NCBI GenBank assembly: GCA_948146395.1
Contig: OX411543.1
Location: 63,376,534 to 63,440,533, forward strand
DNA: 64,000 bases
Source: Fragum whitleyi
Taxonomy: Eukaryota > Mollusca > Bivalvia > Cardiida > Cardiidae
Reading direction: 5' to 3'
Shown: one piece after another, positions 12,401-27,400 of the stretch
Position numbering within the stretch: position 1 is the stretch's first letter
Layout: every line of letters starts with the position of its first letter
Position numbers and translations under genes: made by a program
Notes under the pieces: generated by a model
Seen by the model: the letters and a program-made list of their open reading frames with translations, nothing else
Told to the model about the DNA's origin: nothing
Database searches by the model: none

Positions 12401-15400
12401 CACTGTGACAATGAAGAAATTGCTTGTTTTAAGCAATTTCTTCTTTTACACAAGTTTCTCACAAAGAAGATCATTTTCTTACAAATATTACTAGCTGAAA
12501 ACAAATGTTATGTTCAATAACATTTTTAATGAAATAGAAAACTGCCCTGTGCATGTGTTTATTGAAATATTGTCATATTGGTTGAGGGAGTCCATTTGAC
12601 TCCTTACTTGCATAATGAGGGAGTCCTAACTTATAAAGAAGGAGTCGCGGACTCACAGACTTCTCTTGGTGTCCCTGTTAACCTATAGCTATTCTATAAG
12701 TTTTGTCTGGTAATTTCATATATTTTCATTTACAAAATGAGTATTGAGGGGCACATGTATGAACTCATATATTTTCCACTGATTCTAGGATTGTGCCATG
12801 TACATGAAATAACTTGCACAAAAAGTTCATGACCATATACGATCATAAATGCACAACAAGAGCACCACCTGCCGGTGCCAACAATTGGCTGCAGGTGCTG
12901 GATATTGCAAAAAAAAGGACATAACTCTTACAAAAATGATTTCAGATTTATTACCCTTGATAGTCTAGATACCTCTTGTGATGGTGACCACACATGCTAA
13001 GTTTCGTGAACATATCTTCAATAACAACAAAGGTAAAACCAAGGTTAAGGTTTGTTGTGCCACCGCCAATGTCTAAACCAACAACAAGAGGCCCAAGAGG
13101 GCCTGTATCGCTTGATAGTGTAGATACCATTTGTGATGGTGACCACACATGCTTAGTTTCATGAACATATCTTCAATAACAACAGAGGTAAAACCAAGGT
13201 TAAGGTTTGTTGTGCCAACACCAATGCCTTAACCAACAACAAGAGCCCCAAGAGGGCCTGTATCGCTCCACTGGCTTTAACATCTTTAGACTTCATTAAA
13301 TAAAGCTTACTTTAAATGAATACATTAACACTCTGAAATCTCTTAAGACCTATTTTATAATGATTAAATGGTTCTGTTCCACATTACACCAAAATACTCA
13401 ATAATAAGGAACCTGCATCCCTTTACCCATCTTATTAAAACATAAGGTGCAGAAGGAGATGTCACTCAAAGATTTCGGGCTGTAAATAAGACCGCCCTGC
13501 CACAGGCAAATGGGCAAATCAAAATTCCTTGAGCAATTTAAGTAAAGAGTCACCAAAGGAACATTCTGGGAATGTTTCATTGAAATTGGCGCAATGGTTC
13601 CGGAGGAGGTCTCATTCAAAGATTTCGTGCTCAAAATATGCCCCGACCTGCCACGCCCATTTTTATGGGCCAATTTAAATTTTGTAAACAATTATTGAAA
13701 AGAGTCACCCATAGTACATTCTGGTAAAGTTTCATTGAAATTGGCCCAATGGTTCCGGAGGAGATCTCATTCAAAGATTTCGTGCTCAAAATATGCCCCG
13801 ACCTGCCACGCCCATTTTTATGGGCCAATTTAAATTTTGTAAACAAAATTGAAAAGAGTCACCCAAGGAACATTCTGGTAAAGTTTCATTGAAATTTGCC
13901 CAATGGTTCAGGATGAGATGTTGTTCAAAGAATTCGGGCTTAAAGGAAAGGCCCCGCCCTGCCACGCCCACATTTATGGGCAAATCAAATTTTCTTGAAC
14001 AATTAAAGTACAGGGTCACCCAAGGAACATTCTGGTAAAGTTTCATTGAAATCGACTCAATGGTTCAGGATGAGATGTCGTTCAAAGATTTTGGGCTCAA
14101 AATAAGCCCCGCCCTGCCACGCCCATATTTATGGGCCAATCAAAATTTCTTGAACAATTTAAGTAAAGGGTTACCCAAGGAACATCCATGCTAAGTTTCA
14201 TTGAAATTGGCCCATTGGTTTGGGAGGAGAAGATATTTAAAGAACAAGAGGGCCGTTGGCCCTGGGTCGCTCACCTGAGAAAAAAGCTTCATTACCTAGG
14301 TATGTCCATGCAACCACAGAAAAAGAGATTTTCACTTATTCAATCAGATAACATTTGAAATAATCATTCCCCCCCCCTCTGCTCCTCCCCTGGACATTAT
14401 TTATTTAAGCTTTTTCCATAAAAGATCTGTGATCAGCTAATCTATGCCAAATATACAGGCTGAGTCTGAGACTTTTAAAATTTTCTTTAATGAGTTGATC
14501 AATACATGACAAATATAAAGGCTGTAGGGATTCAAAATTCTCAACAAAGCACACACCCCTCCCCCAAGATGCTCTGCACCTGGTGAATCTACAGTCATGA
14601 TTTTAGCTAATTCAATATATGTCCATATGCTGGTCATCCATACCAATTTTCAAGTCTGTAGGAATCCTGGCTCATTAGAAGAAGTTTAAAGATTTCAAAA
14701 ATGATCCAAAGTACTACCCCCTCCCCAAGACACTCAGCACCTGGTGACCCTACAGTCATTATTTTAGCTATTTTTATTAATGTCAATATATTGATCACCC
14801 ATGACAATTTTCAAGTCTGTAGGGTTCCTGATCCAGGAGAAGAATAAGGTTAAAGATTTCAAAATTGATCCAAAGTACTACCCCCTGCCCCCTAATGCTC
14901 TGCATCTGGTGGCCCTACATTCATGATTTTAGCTATTTTATTTTAGATCCATATGCTTATCATCCATGCCAATATTGGAGTCTGTAGGGCTCCTGGTTCA
15001 TTAGAAGATGAAGATTAAAGTTACAAAATTTTCACAAAAGTACTACCCCCTCCCCCCTGGTGCTCCGCACCTGGTGGCTTTACAGTCATGATTTGAGCTA
15101 TTTTTATTAAGGTCTATGAGCTGATCCTCCATGCCAATTTTCAAGCCTGTAGGACTTGTGGTTCAGAAGAAGAAGAAGGTTAAAATTTACAAAATTTTCA
15201 CAAAAGTACTACCCTCTCCCCCTTGGTGCTCCGCACCTGGTGAATCTACAGTCATGATTTTAGCTATTTTTATAAAGGTCCATATGCTGATCATCCATGC
15301 CAATATTCAAATCTGTAGGACTCCTGGTTCAGAAGAAGAAAAAGGTTAAAGATTACAAAATTTTCATCAAAGTACTACCCCCTCCCCCATTGGTGCTCCG

Positions 15401-18400
15401 CACCTGGTGGCCCTACAAATAAGATTTTAGCTATTTATATTGAGGTCTATGAGCTGATCCTTCATGCCAATTTTCAAGTCTGTAGGGCTTGTGGTTCAGA
15501 AGAAGAAGAAGGTTAAAGATTACAAAATTTACCCAAAGTATCACCCCCTCCCCCCTGGTGCTCCGCACCTGGTGGCCCAACAGATATGATTTTAGCTATT
15601 TTCATTAAGGTCTATGAGCTGATCATCCATGCCAAATTTCAAGGCTGTAGGGCTGCTGGTTCAGAAGAAGAAGAATATAAAGATTTTCTTAAATATTTTA
15701 ACTTTGGTTGCCATAGCAACCAGAGTGTTCCACCGATTTCAATTCTTTTAGCAATTCTTAAAGGGGACCACCTAAGGAACATTTCTGCCAAGTTTGGTTA
15801 AAATTGGCCTAGTAGTTTAGGAGGAGATGTCGTTTAAAGAAATTGTTGACGGATGACGGACGACGCACGACGCACGGATGCCGGACAAAAGGTGATCACA
15901 ATAGCTCACTTGAGCACGTTGTGCTCAGGTGAGCTAAAAAGTTTACGCACAGACGCACCACAGACACTCCTCCATGACAATAGCTCGCTGGCCTTCGGCC
16001 AGTGGAGCTAAAAATGCCAGCATGAATGTCATAGAGGATATTGAATGAGTGATCATGGAATACCGAATTTATTAAACGAGTCATCTATAAACAGATAAAA
16101 ACAAGGCTGCGCCGAGTTTTTATCTGTTTTAGATGACTAGTTTAATGTCTTCTGTATCTTATGAGCACAAATTTTATATTCTTTTTATAATTTGACCCGA
16201 ATTTTTGCGTAAAATCGTCAAAATTCTTGAAATTCAACATTTCAATTTTCCACAAAACGTACAACCCCGTTTAAAACTGACGTCACAATAGATATATAAT
16301 GACGTAATTTTCGCGGTTACAAAATAGCGTCGCTTTTCGTTCTGAGCTTATTTGCATAGTTTTTCCACTAGTGTAATAACACCCGTGTAATATCAAAAAT
16401 ATTCAACGGGTTTATTTCACTCCCGCGACGTAGGTCATATTATGTATGTAATCATAATAACTTGGGTTTTCACCAAAAAAAGACAAGCTAATAATAATAT
16501 TAATTTTTGGCATTTTCAATCCTAGTTTCAATATCCTTGGGTTTGTACGATAAAATCATATAATGTTCTTACTCTGTCAAGATTCTTAATTTGCACAAGG
16601 ACGCTTCAGGATTCATACTGCACATAGTAAAAATTCTTATAGCCGACAATGAGAGAATTCTTACTTTGCAAAGATATTAACGCTTTATTATAAATCTAGT
16701 GTTATAGTATCTTTATATATATCTTGTATATTTAGATAAGTTGTGAAAGTGATAGGCATATAAATGAGATATCTTTTACCACAGAATAACCATGGTTTTT
16801 GCACTATTCAAATCAACAGCTGTACGTTCAGAATGACAAAGTGGCGTGAACAGTTTGCCAATTATACCCCAATTTGCAAGTGCACTTGGGTGCAAAGTGG
16901 GGTATAATTGGTTAACTGTTTGCACCGCTTTGTCATCCTGAACGCAGGGCTGATGTTTATGACTAAATGTTTTCTCTTCAGTTCATATCTTTTACCAGTG
17001 AATGCAAATAGTTAGTGAAAGCAAATATGACTTTAAAAATACTTCTAAATCTATACATAATTATATTCTAAGGATAGGGCTTCAAAACTATACTATTTGA
17101 AAGGAGCTTAAGAAATCAAGGAGTCAGCACAAAACTATTGAAAATTCCTAAATGAGCATGTACGTGACAGTTCCAACAATTTCACACATACATGAGGCAC
17201 AAGCCATATTTATTAGACAATGACATAATGGAATAAGAATATATGACCGCCTGAGGAGCATTTAGATCTCATCTATCTATAAAGTGCATAGTGAAGACTC
17301 TGGTCACTCTGTGCAGCTGCACAGGCTGGCCAGAAGCTTTGCTTTGCACACATCTGAAATTGTTGGAAATGTCACACACAGGCTCAAATTTATTTTGCCA
17401 CTTACACTAGTTTTGTGTTGATCCCTAAAATACAGTAAACTCTGGATATAACAGTGCTCTAAGGAACAGAAAATAAATCACTGCATCCAAATTTTGATAT
17501 AGCTGATAACAATTCTTGCGAAATGAGTGAACTTTGTCCTTGAAAAAAAAATTTTTGCGCTATGGATGGAAAAATTTGCAAAAGGATAACACACTCTGCA
17601 TGCTAAGCCTGGTAATATTTTCAAATGTTTGCAAACAATTGTGCTTCCTGAAAGAGGGAAGCCTGGAATTAACCAATTTATCATCTCATATGATATTATT
17701 ATAAGTAGAGTTTACTGTACTAATATCCAACAAGGCTAAAATAATGTGCTTAAATAATTATTTCTAGAAATTCCAAGGTTGTTGACAGGTGCACTAATTT
17801 TTAGATAGGTATTTCTTGTAACAAATGCTCCTTGGAGCTGTACATTACATGGTCTGGTGGCTTATTTTAAGTATTCATTTTCTGATTTAAAAAAACATTA
17901 AATTTGATATCTTTGGGTCTTTTCCCCTTTAATTTGAGGTGAATTTCCTCTAAAAAATTATATAAATTCTTTTTATAGTGGAAATTCATCTAATATAAGA
18001 GAATAAGTCTTAAAAAGTTACTATAATTCAGGCATTTGAAGTGGGATTATTAGTAAAATCAGAAGAGGTGCTACTGTTAGGAAATACAGTAAGACTTACA
18101 ACAGCCCATACACAGTCAATAAAATGACAATAAATTTTAAGCAATCTTGAATACAACCTATACATAATAAATGATACTGTTTTTACTGCCAAATCTATGA
18201 ACTCATCAATTATAAATTAAATTTGTACTTGTTTGAGCAATATTGAAGATTGAATGCATCTGGGAACTGTGTAAAGTATCAGTAAGACTGACCATTTCAA
18301 ACTTTCCTTTTTTTAATCTAGAATGATCTTTCTACCTTCCTTTGAAAGAATTTTTGAAATGCTTTCTCTAGTTAGCCTGTATTAGAACCAATGTCTTTTT

Positions 18401-21400
18401 CAAATATTTGATTAAATGTGACTGATCAACAGTATAATCAATATCATCAATAGTATAGATAGTATTGATAGTGAAGTATGGACTACTGAAGTCAGCCTAC
18501 GAAGAGTTAGGGACAAGAGCTTACAATTCAGCACAATTATTTAGGCCTATGGATGCTCTAAATTTTTCTACTACTCTTTGAGATTTCTACTAAACAAAAT
18601 CCAGTCAGTAATTATTCAATCTTACACTTCTTTGTTGCTGTGAATTAAAAAAATAAACCAAAATGTTACATTTTTATCAAAAGTGTAATCCAAGGATAGT
18701 TACAAACTATTGTAATGCCTTTATATATAAATCCACTTAAAATAATATTACTCTGACCGTTGTTACAGAAATCTACATAATTTCAAATAATTTTTGTTGT
18801 GGTAGTTGTTGCTATCTATTGTAAATAAATCAGTTATTTCAAGTCAATGATTCTGATTTGTGTGACTGTCAGATGACATTTAAAATTTGAAAAACAGGAA
18901 AAGATTACATGTACAGTGACTATTCTAGTAGGGGGATTGCGTATTTTAGCACATACTTTTGAAATCCCCCCTGTTTTGAAGATGATGGGGGATATTTTTA
19001 CAAAGAAAAAGAGCAAATATTTTCATCTTTTTTAGAATGCTGGCAATTTTCAACAAAATTCCCCCAACTTTTCGAATCCTAGAATAGACACTTCATGTAT
19101 GTATATTTTTTGCTCTCCAACATGTGAAAACATATACAATTCAACATAATATCTGTGAATGATACAATGAGTATTTGATAACATTCATTTACATGTATTG
19201 TGAGAAACATATGTAGACAAATACAATCACAAGTACCAACCAAGAAGGTCCTCTGGCAGAGATATAAACAGCCTTTCCTCTAATGTTGTGGTAATAAGAA
19301 CAATGCATTGTTATCAGTTGTGTTTATTATACTAGTCAAAACTTCTAACCAGCCATTTTAAAAACAAAGATAATTTTTCTGTGGTGTTTGGATTTTCGTG
19401 AAATTTGCTATGTGAATTGTTAAGCAACTTATTAGATGATTTTGGTGAAAAGGTACCGTTATTTCATAGAATTTAAAGCGCAACAAGAGAAAAGCTCAAA
19501 AAGCTCTAAATTCACACAGAGCTCAAAATATTGTCAATGTAGCAATTTTTGTCTCATGGGTCGTTAGCTGCAACATAGACTAGGAAAAAAATAGAAAATG
19601 TTCGACACTTGTGCACGGCATATGGCCCTGGAAGAAAGTGATAGAGTTTATGTATGCAGAAAAACGGTTCCTAGAAACAACACCTTAAACATGTTTTTCT
19701 TCAAAAATGCATAAAATATAGACTGATAATTCATGTTGAGCTACAAAATGTAGGATATGTGAAAAAAATCAGTTTGATATATCGTTTTTTGCACACAGGA
19801 CCATATTTGAGCATATTTGCTGTATACAATGTTTTGCCGGTTGAATTTAAACACCATTTTACTATGCCTCCTATTCTTTCTGTTTCTCCTGTAGTCAAAG
19901 GTCACACCAAATTGACAATGTTTTCCAATTTTTTTCTTGGTCTAGGTTGCAGCTAACGATTCGCAGACTTTGATTTGTTGAAAGTGTAATATCCCGAGCT
20001 TTATCAAGATTTAGAACTTTTTGAGCTTTTCCATATCCAAATTTGATAACTATTGGTAAATCATAATGGAAATCCACGTACATTATGCTTAAAAATTCAC
20101 ACATCAAATTTCATTTCAAAGTTATTGTCATTTTTAAAGTGGCCGGTTAGGACTTTTGGCCAGTATATATGTTAACCCTCTTCATACTGATGCCATAAGA
20201 TTCCTGCTATCACAGGAGGTATAGAAAAAGATCAGCCTGCACATATGTGCAGTCTGATCTTAGTCTATACAACCTGATTATCATGTGTGTGTGTTTTTTC
20301 TTAAGTTCATTGTTAACTTTCAATAAGTAAAACCAGTGTTTCACATACTTTGGTTTTAATGCAATCTTAAAAAGGTATTTAATCAGCATGACAAGAGTTA
20401 AATTCAATGGTTGACCATATTAAGTTGAATGCCAATATTGATAGTATTTCAGTCTTTTACAGCAGCTGGAGCAACTGAACATGGATTCCTGGTATTTTTC
20501 ACACCAATACTACCATAACATCCTTTCCAATCCTCAACCTAATCATGTCACATAGGTGTACAGCTATTCGCCCATTGGTAGAAGACAATACAGGACCTAA
20601 TGATTGTGAACCCAACAAACTATCAACTGGGCTACAAGCTTAAGCGCAGAATGTTAAAAAGTTGTTAATTGACTGATTATTGATTTCACTATCACTAATA
20701 TTCAGAAACCTTTAATAATGATGATAATAATAAAGTCTTTATTTCAAGAGGTAGCAAAGTTGGGTTATTATCCCAGTCTTCCCTGTGGGCCTCAATACAT
20801 AAAAATATTTAAATATAAAGCAGAGTTCATATCAATGAACTGTTCTGTTTTCACTTCTGACATGTAATTTATCATTATTCATGATATAATAAGTCTGGTA
20901 TTTTTATGCATCATTTATATTTCGTTTTTTCTTCTTCCAACATACAATTTGTTCAGTTAGGCAAATACAAAATTAGGGATATCTTCTGTAACAATTCCCT
21001 TTTATTCATAACCCATTCTTATTGTTAAAATTGATCTTTTAAATTGTTGAAGTCTGTGAGTTCTTTGGTATCAGACAAGTCTAATACAGTCTTTTCCTTT
21101 GGATTTTTAGGGACATAAGTTTTGCAATTCTGAGACTCACAAACAAGTAGCCAGGACACTCAAAACTATCTGATGTAAGTCCCATATTCTCTCTCCTGTC
21201 CAAATTCAAAGGTTTGCAGATGTAAAGTAAAAGTGGATTTAATTTAAAAAATAACCATTCAGTAGGGTAGAAAATAGTGAGGAAAAAGAAGAAATTGCTT
21301 GTCAGAAGCAATTTCTTCTTTTTTCGCAATGTTTTCTCAATCATAAAATCACAGGCACGTAAAAAGCAGGGATTAAACGGCTCAATTTCAGAAAAGAATT

Positions 21401-24400
21401 GAAGACTGCTTAAACAGTTGAGCCCCAAATATTAATACACTTCTATCAATTTCTTAACCTTTAACCAGGAGATAGCTCTAAATCTGCACAGTACAAGTAT
21501 ATAGCCTAAAAGGAACAGTCTATACCTAAAGCAGAGACTAAATTGAGACTAAATTTAAGAAAGGACCCCTAAGATCCCAATGATCGAGTCCTTTGGACTC
21601 TCATTTGTTGATGTCAGACTAAAACCCCGGGAAGACTTTAAACATTACTAGATAACTAAATTTTACAACATTGATATTAAAAGAAGTTAGTTAAATATTT
21701 CAACAAGAGTTGTCAGTAAACAACTTGGTCACCCAAACTGCTTCTTGTCACAGCACTTGACCAAAGATCTAAGTTCAAGGTCAATATTTTTTGTTTATGC
21801 CCATGATCTAATATATATCAGTCTGATTAAGAAAGAGAGGTATAATGGCCATAGGTATAAGCACTCAGTAAATATAAGCAAGGTTAAAGTTTTTTTGTTA
21901 AAGTTTTTATAAGTACATAAAAGGTGAAAGTCAACTCATCAATGACCTTGGTTACTGCTGAAAGCCTATCACCTAGTGAGTTTGTGTATGAGGTTATGAT
22001 GTCCCTAGGTAAAAGACTCGGAAAATATAAGCAAGGCTAAAGCTTTTCGGTTAAAGTTTTTCTAAGTCCACTAAAGGTCAAGGTCAAAATGTCAAGGCAT
22101 TTGGTCTCTGGTGTAAGCATAACACCTGGGAGTGCATATATGAAGAAATGATGTCCATGGGTAAAGCATTCAGAAAATATAAGCCAAGTAAAAGTTTTTT
22201 GGTTTAAGTTTTTTGGTTAAAGTTTGGCATTTGGTCTCTGGTGTAAGCATAATACCTGGTGAGTGCATATATGAAGAAATGATGTCCATGGGTAAAGCAT
22301 TCAGAAAATATAAGCCAAGTAAAAGTTTTTTGGTTTAAGTTTTTTGGTTAAAGTTTTTTAAAAAGGGTCAAAGTCACTGTCTCAAGGTAATTTTGACATG
22401 GGTGCTGTCTTATATGAAAGCCTATACCCTAATAAGTGTTTATGTAAAATATAAAGCCTCTAGGATACATATTGATAGCATAAGAAACTTTATCCTAATG
22501 TGGACGTCGACACTGACGCTGACACCGACATCCAAGGGTATGACAATAGCTCTTCCCAGATTTTAGTCCCAGGGGAGCTAAAAAGGGTATAAATGGAAAA
22601 AGTACAATTTTAAGTAACATGCCAGTGAAAAAAGGACATATGTCTTTTTTTTTGGTTGGTACCAATTCAATTTTACTTAAATTGCGCTGTAAGCTGAGGC
22701 TTGTGCATGAGAGAAATAGTGGCTTAAATCCACTGCTACCAATTGCTACTGCTAGGTCGGGCTGCCTTGCCAGTGTTTTGCCCCCAAAAAACCAATCCAT
22801 TACAGATACAGCTCGTACCAAAGACCTTTAGGAATGATTCATGCTTGGTTCATACATTCAGTTTCTTTCCTCCGAACAAATTTTTTGAAGCTATTTTTGG
22901 GTGCATTAAAATGTTAGATTGTGAAGTTATCATGTGATATTATCTTACCTGTACTTTCCTCCGGATATAACTCAGACAAAGGTTTTTCAAATTTCACAAC
23001 ACTCTGTATATCTGTAAGCGGCAGTTTGTTGCGAGGACAGCACTTCCTCATGATCACGCTGGCAAGCAGGATCAAACCTTCCATTTCACGACAGTCAATC
23101 ACATCCTGCGCACTCTCATACAGTATCCGTATACCATGAGCCTCCACAAGGGCTTTTCTCCCAGAACCTGAAAGCCATGAAGCAACTTACTGAATCAACA
23201 TGAAATGAGCCTGGATGCGACATTTCCAACAATTGTGTGTCTGCGTAAGGCACAAATATTATGCAGCCACAGAAAACAACAAAATTAAAGATGACTAATC
23301 CTTGACAGCATTAAAAAGTATTAAGATCTTATATTTCAACAAAGCACTCAATGAGAGCTGTCACACTGTACAGATGCAACGGCTGGCTAGATGTACACAT
23401 TTATGTAAAATTATTGCAGTACAGGCTCAAATACCAGGGTTCAACACTAAGGGGGGTCCGGGAGTCCAAGACTCTTTGTTTACCAGTTGGACTCCTTCCA
23501 TTTGCAAGTAAGGAGTCTGATTGACTCCAAGGGTCATATGACAATATATTGAAAAAACAAATGCACAGAGCAGTGCCCTTTCTAACACTTATCAAACTTG
23601 TAGATCTTTTCACTGCAAAAGTTGTTGAAGAAAACATCCTGTAGTATTTTGAGAAAAAAAACACACCCTTCTTTGGAATAACATTGTGGAAAAAGAAGAA
23701 ATTGCTTATAACAAGCAATTTCTTCTTTTTAACAATGTTCTCCCATTATGAAAATTAGGACTCCTAATTTTGAACTTGGACTCCTTGATTTCATGTTTTA
23801 GGAGTCCAATTGACTCCTTTATCTCAGGAGTAAGGAGTCAACCCCTGAATACTTTTCCAAAAAAAGACAAAAACAGTCTAGTTTTGTTAGTTTTGGGAAA
23901 GAATAACAAGATTTGTCAAAAAACTGACGCTTACCCCCAAACAAAGCTTTGTCCCAGTAATGTAAATTGTTTTCAGATAAAGTTCAATTGTGACCTCGAC
24001 ATTTATCCTTCGTTACCCAAAAACAATAGGGCGTTACCTCGGGTCATTGGCAATAATTTTCTGCAGTTTCATGATTCTTGGTCACTTCATTCTTTAGTTA
24101 GAGTCCGAAACTAAAAGGTCTACGGATAGATGCAGGGCTCTGCAGACTCTATAAATTTTGGGAGAAGTGACTTCTCCCTTGACTGAAAATTGAGGGAAGT
24201 TTTTCAAAATGGGGAGAAGTTGTGAGACTTTCAGAAGAAGCTGGATCAATTAAAATTAGAAAGCCGTGACTGGCTTGAGTCGCTCCACAGGCTCGAAATT
24301 CTTGTAATAGCAAATCAAAGTTTTGGCTAGATTTTTAGACATTTTGAGTTTTACTGATGTTGAAAATGATTTTCAAAGTTTCCACTATATAACATATAGA

Positions 24401-27400
24401 GAAATGATCTCCGCCCATAAAATACATATTTTTCATCCAATCACATTAATTTTTTTGGCTGCATGATAATGGGGCATCCAAGGATCATACCAATGAAGTT
24501 TGATTGATATCCATCAGTAACATTCTGAGAAAATGATTTTCAAAGTTTCCACTATATAACATATAGAGAAATGACCTTAGTCCATTAAATTCATATTTTT
24601 CATGTGATGACAATAATTTTTTGTAGACTGATAAAGGGATTCTCAAGGATCATTCCAGTGAAATTTGATTGATATCCATCAATTACATTCTAAGAAAATG
24701 ATTTTCAAAGTTTACACTATATATCAATTAGAGAAATGACCTCCACTCATAAAATACATATTTTTCATCCGATCACAATAATTTTTGTATACTGATAGAG
24801 GTTCACTAAAGGTTCATTCATGTAAAATTTTATTGGTATCCATCTATTAGAATCTGAGAAAACTCACTTTTTACCATATTAGGAAATTAGCCACACCCAT
24901 TAAATACATGTTTTTTTAATTGGATCAAAATTTCTTGAACAACTTTGAAAGAGCATCACCCAAGGATCATTCCTGTGAAGTTTCGTTGAAACTCATAAAG
25001 TAGTTTCTGAGGAGTAGATTTTTAAAGAAAAAAGTGACGACCGGACGCAAGGACAGATGACAGACACAATGCCATGACAATAGCCCCAGTGGCCTTCGGC
25101 CAGTGGAGCTAAAAAACTAATATTTAGGCACTTTAAGATCTCATTAAGAGAGCAGTCTTTTATTTAAACATCTTAAATAATTTTTTATCTTTTCTGTATC
25201 TATTTTCAAGAAAAAAAGTCAAATTGATGTGAGCATTTTTTTTTTAATTAGTAATTTAAGGGGATTAGAGCAAAACTATTTTAAATACCTATAAACATAC
25301 AGGCACTTACAATAGTAAAAATGTTTGGAACAAGTATTTCTTTCAAATTTTAGATTGATCTATTTTTCCAACTAAGTTCATTGCTTTGTAATCAACAATG
25401 GTGATCTCATGGATTTAACTCGTGAAGTTGTAGTCACAAAGTTTTGGTTTACGCTTTGTGATGTGATTTGAAAATAAATCCCATTTTGAAATCAATTGAC
25501 TTGAAATAAAGTTGTTGAATATCTTTCAGAATCAGCAGCAATAAAATACATGAATTTGCGTTTTAGCAGCATCCATTTTTCAGGCTATTATATTATTATT
25601 ATTATTACTATTGAAAGATCGGACGGAATCTCACTGGAGTAACATTTCACATTTAACACTTGTTTCTATGCGAAAATTAGTATTTGAAAACGGGAGAAAA
25701 TTCTTTCTTGTCATGAAATCATTCCGATAATTAATTAATAATAACCTGAAACTAATATCCCATATAAGTATATTCCTTGAAGCTTGAAAATATTAAGTTC
25801 CATGTAAGCATTACTTTAATTTCGAATTTTGAAGATCTACGAGGGTGAATCAAAAATTACGTAGACTAGCATTGCAGAAATTATGATTTCACAGACTTTG
25901 AGGTAAAAACTACATTGTTATTAAATTGCGGCATTTGTCTTTCTGTCATGTAAATTTGGATGAAATCCAAATAGTTGGTCACCTGTAGCAACCATTCTAA
26001 AACATGTAGTCATTTGGAACCGGCTCAAGGTAACGACGTCAATATGACGCTGCAGTATTGATAAGTTCCGTCTCGAAGGTCAGCACTTTTCAAAATACTC
26101 AACTCAACAATAAACACGATATCTGCATTGCTTATCCATTGCAAAAGTACTATTTTCATATCCATCTGATCAAAAATAATGAACTTAAATGTGTAATGTG
26201 TCTAAAGGATTCTTAACTGAAGTTGTTCTGTGACAATTACAGATTAAACGCCAAGGAGACGTTTTCAATTCTCAGAGTGCCATCCTTCAGAAACACTCTC
26301 CATTCTTAAACAAACCTTTTAAACCATTTAAAAAAGGTATCTGCTTACATTTGACGACCTTTTAGCATATTTTATCATTTAAACCTCTCGATTAGGTTTT
26401 CCATAGGTCCAGTAGAACTTTATTCTTGTCTGGTTGTCTCTGGCTGTGCCGATGCCGTCGTTTCGAAGTTCAAAAAGTGACGCGTGCCCTTAGCTTACTG
26501 ACTTTAAATTCAAAAAAAGCGAATGGATCATGCTTAAATTGTAAATATCCTAACTCATAACGTCAACACGTAATTAGGCGAAGTTTGGAAGTTTTTGGTA
26601 CAAATTGGAGGGACAATTACGGGTAGTAACACTAGGAAGTAACGTTACAAAAGGGGTTGCGCCGGTAGCACCTACCCAGGTATATCAAATGCTGGATTTT
26701 TTATGTCAGAGTCATAGCAGACTCTTGTAAATTTGATATTTTGTCAACATTAAATGATTTGAGACGTGTATAAAATTTCATTTATTTCCGTCGGGAAACA
26801 CCAAAGTTATAGTAAAAGTCCATGTATTTTTTTATCCATCCCCGTACTATCGCTTTCACTCTTGTGGTTATAAAATTTTGTAACTTTTTTATCTACTAAA
26901 ATTCTGTGTACCATGTATATTTATTCTTTGCAGTAACTTAGTAGTTTTGTAGAAAGAGTATAAATTACTGCCAAATATGCAGAGAAAAGGGAAACAATTG
27001 CTCAATTTATTAAATTGTTTGCTCCATTCTTTCACTGAAAAACAATACAAATCAGGCGCTATTATGTTTTTATCAAGTTTAAGACTTTCTATTAACAGAA
27101 GCAGTTCTTGACGCAAAATCATAAAAAGATCTTCTGCAGTTTCATTGTGATAATATTAAATTGATTAATTTCGTTCAATTGGCCATTTTTTTTAAACCCC
27201 ATACGTCATTATTATTCTCATACTTCTTAAAACGTTTTTACTTACCAGGAATCAATTTTTAACGATTATGCAACCATTTAATTGACATGTGGATACACCA
27301 ATAACCTCCGCCTTTCTAGTTTCAGGGTACAACCCCTTGGACCAATCAAATCGACCTATATTGCATCAGACATTTTGACTGATGTAGAATAATGGCTATC

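Noticed and set aside
13398..14046. Repetitive minus-strand ORFs (FTKFKLAHKNGRGRSGHI type)
   Set aside because: Translations of C core units; no gene.
25848..25890. Mariner-type terminal repeat (ACGAGGGTGAATCAAAAATT)
   Set aside because: No inverted partner and no transposase in the window; kept only as a remark.
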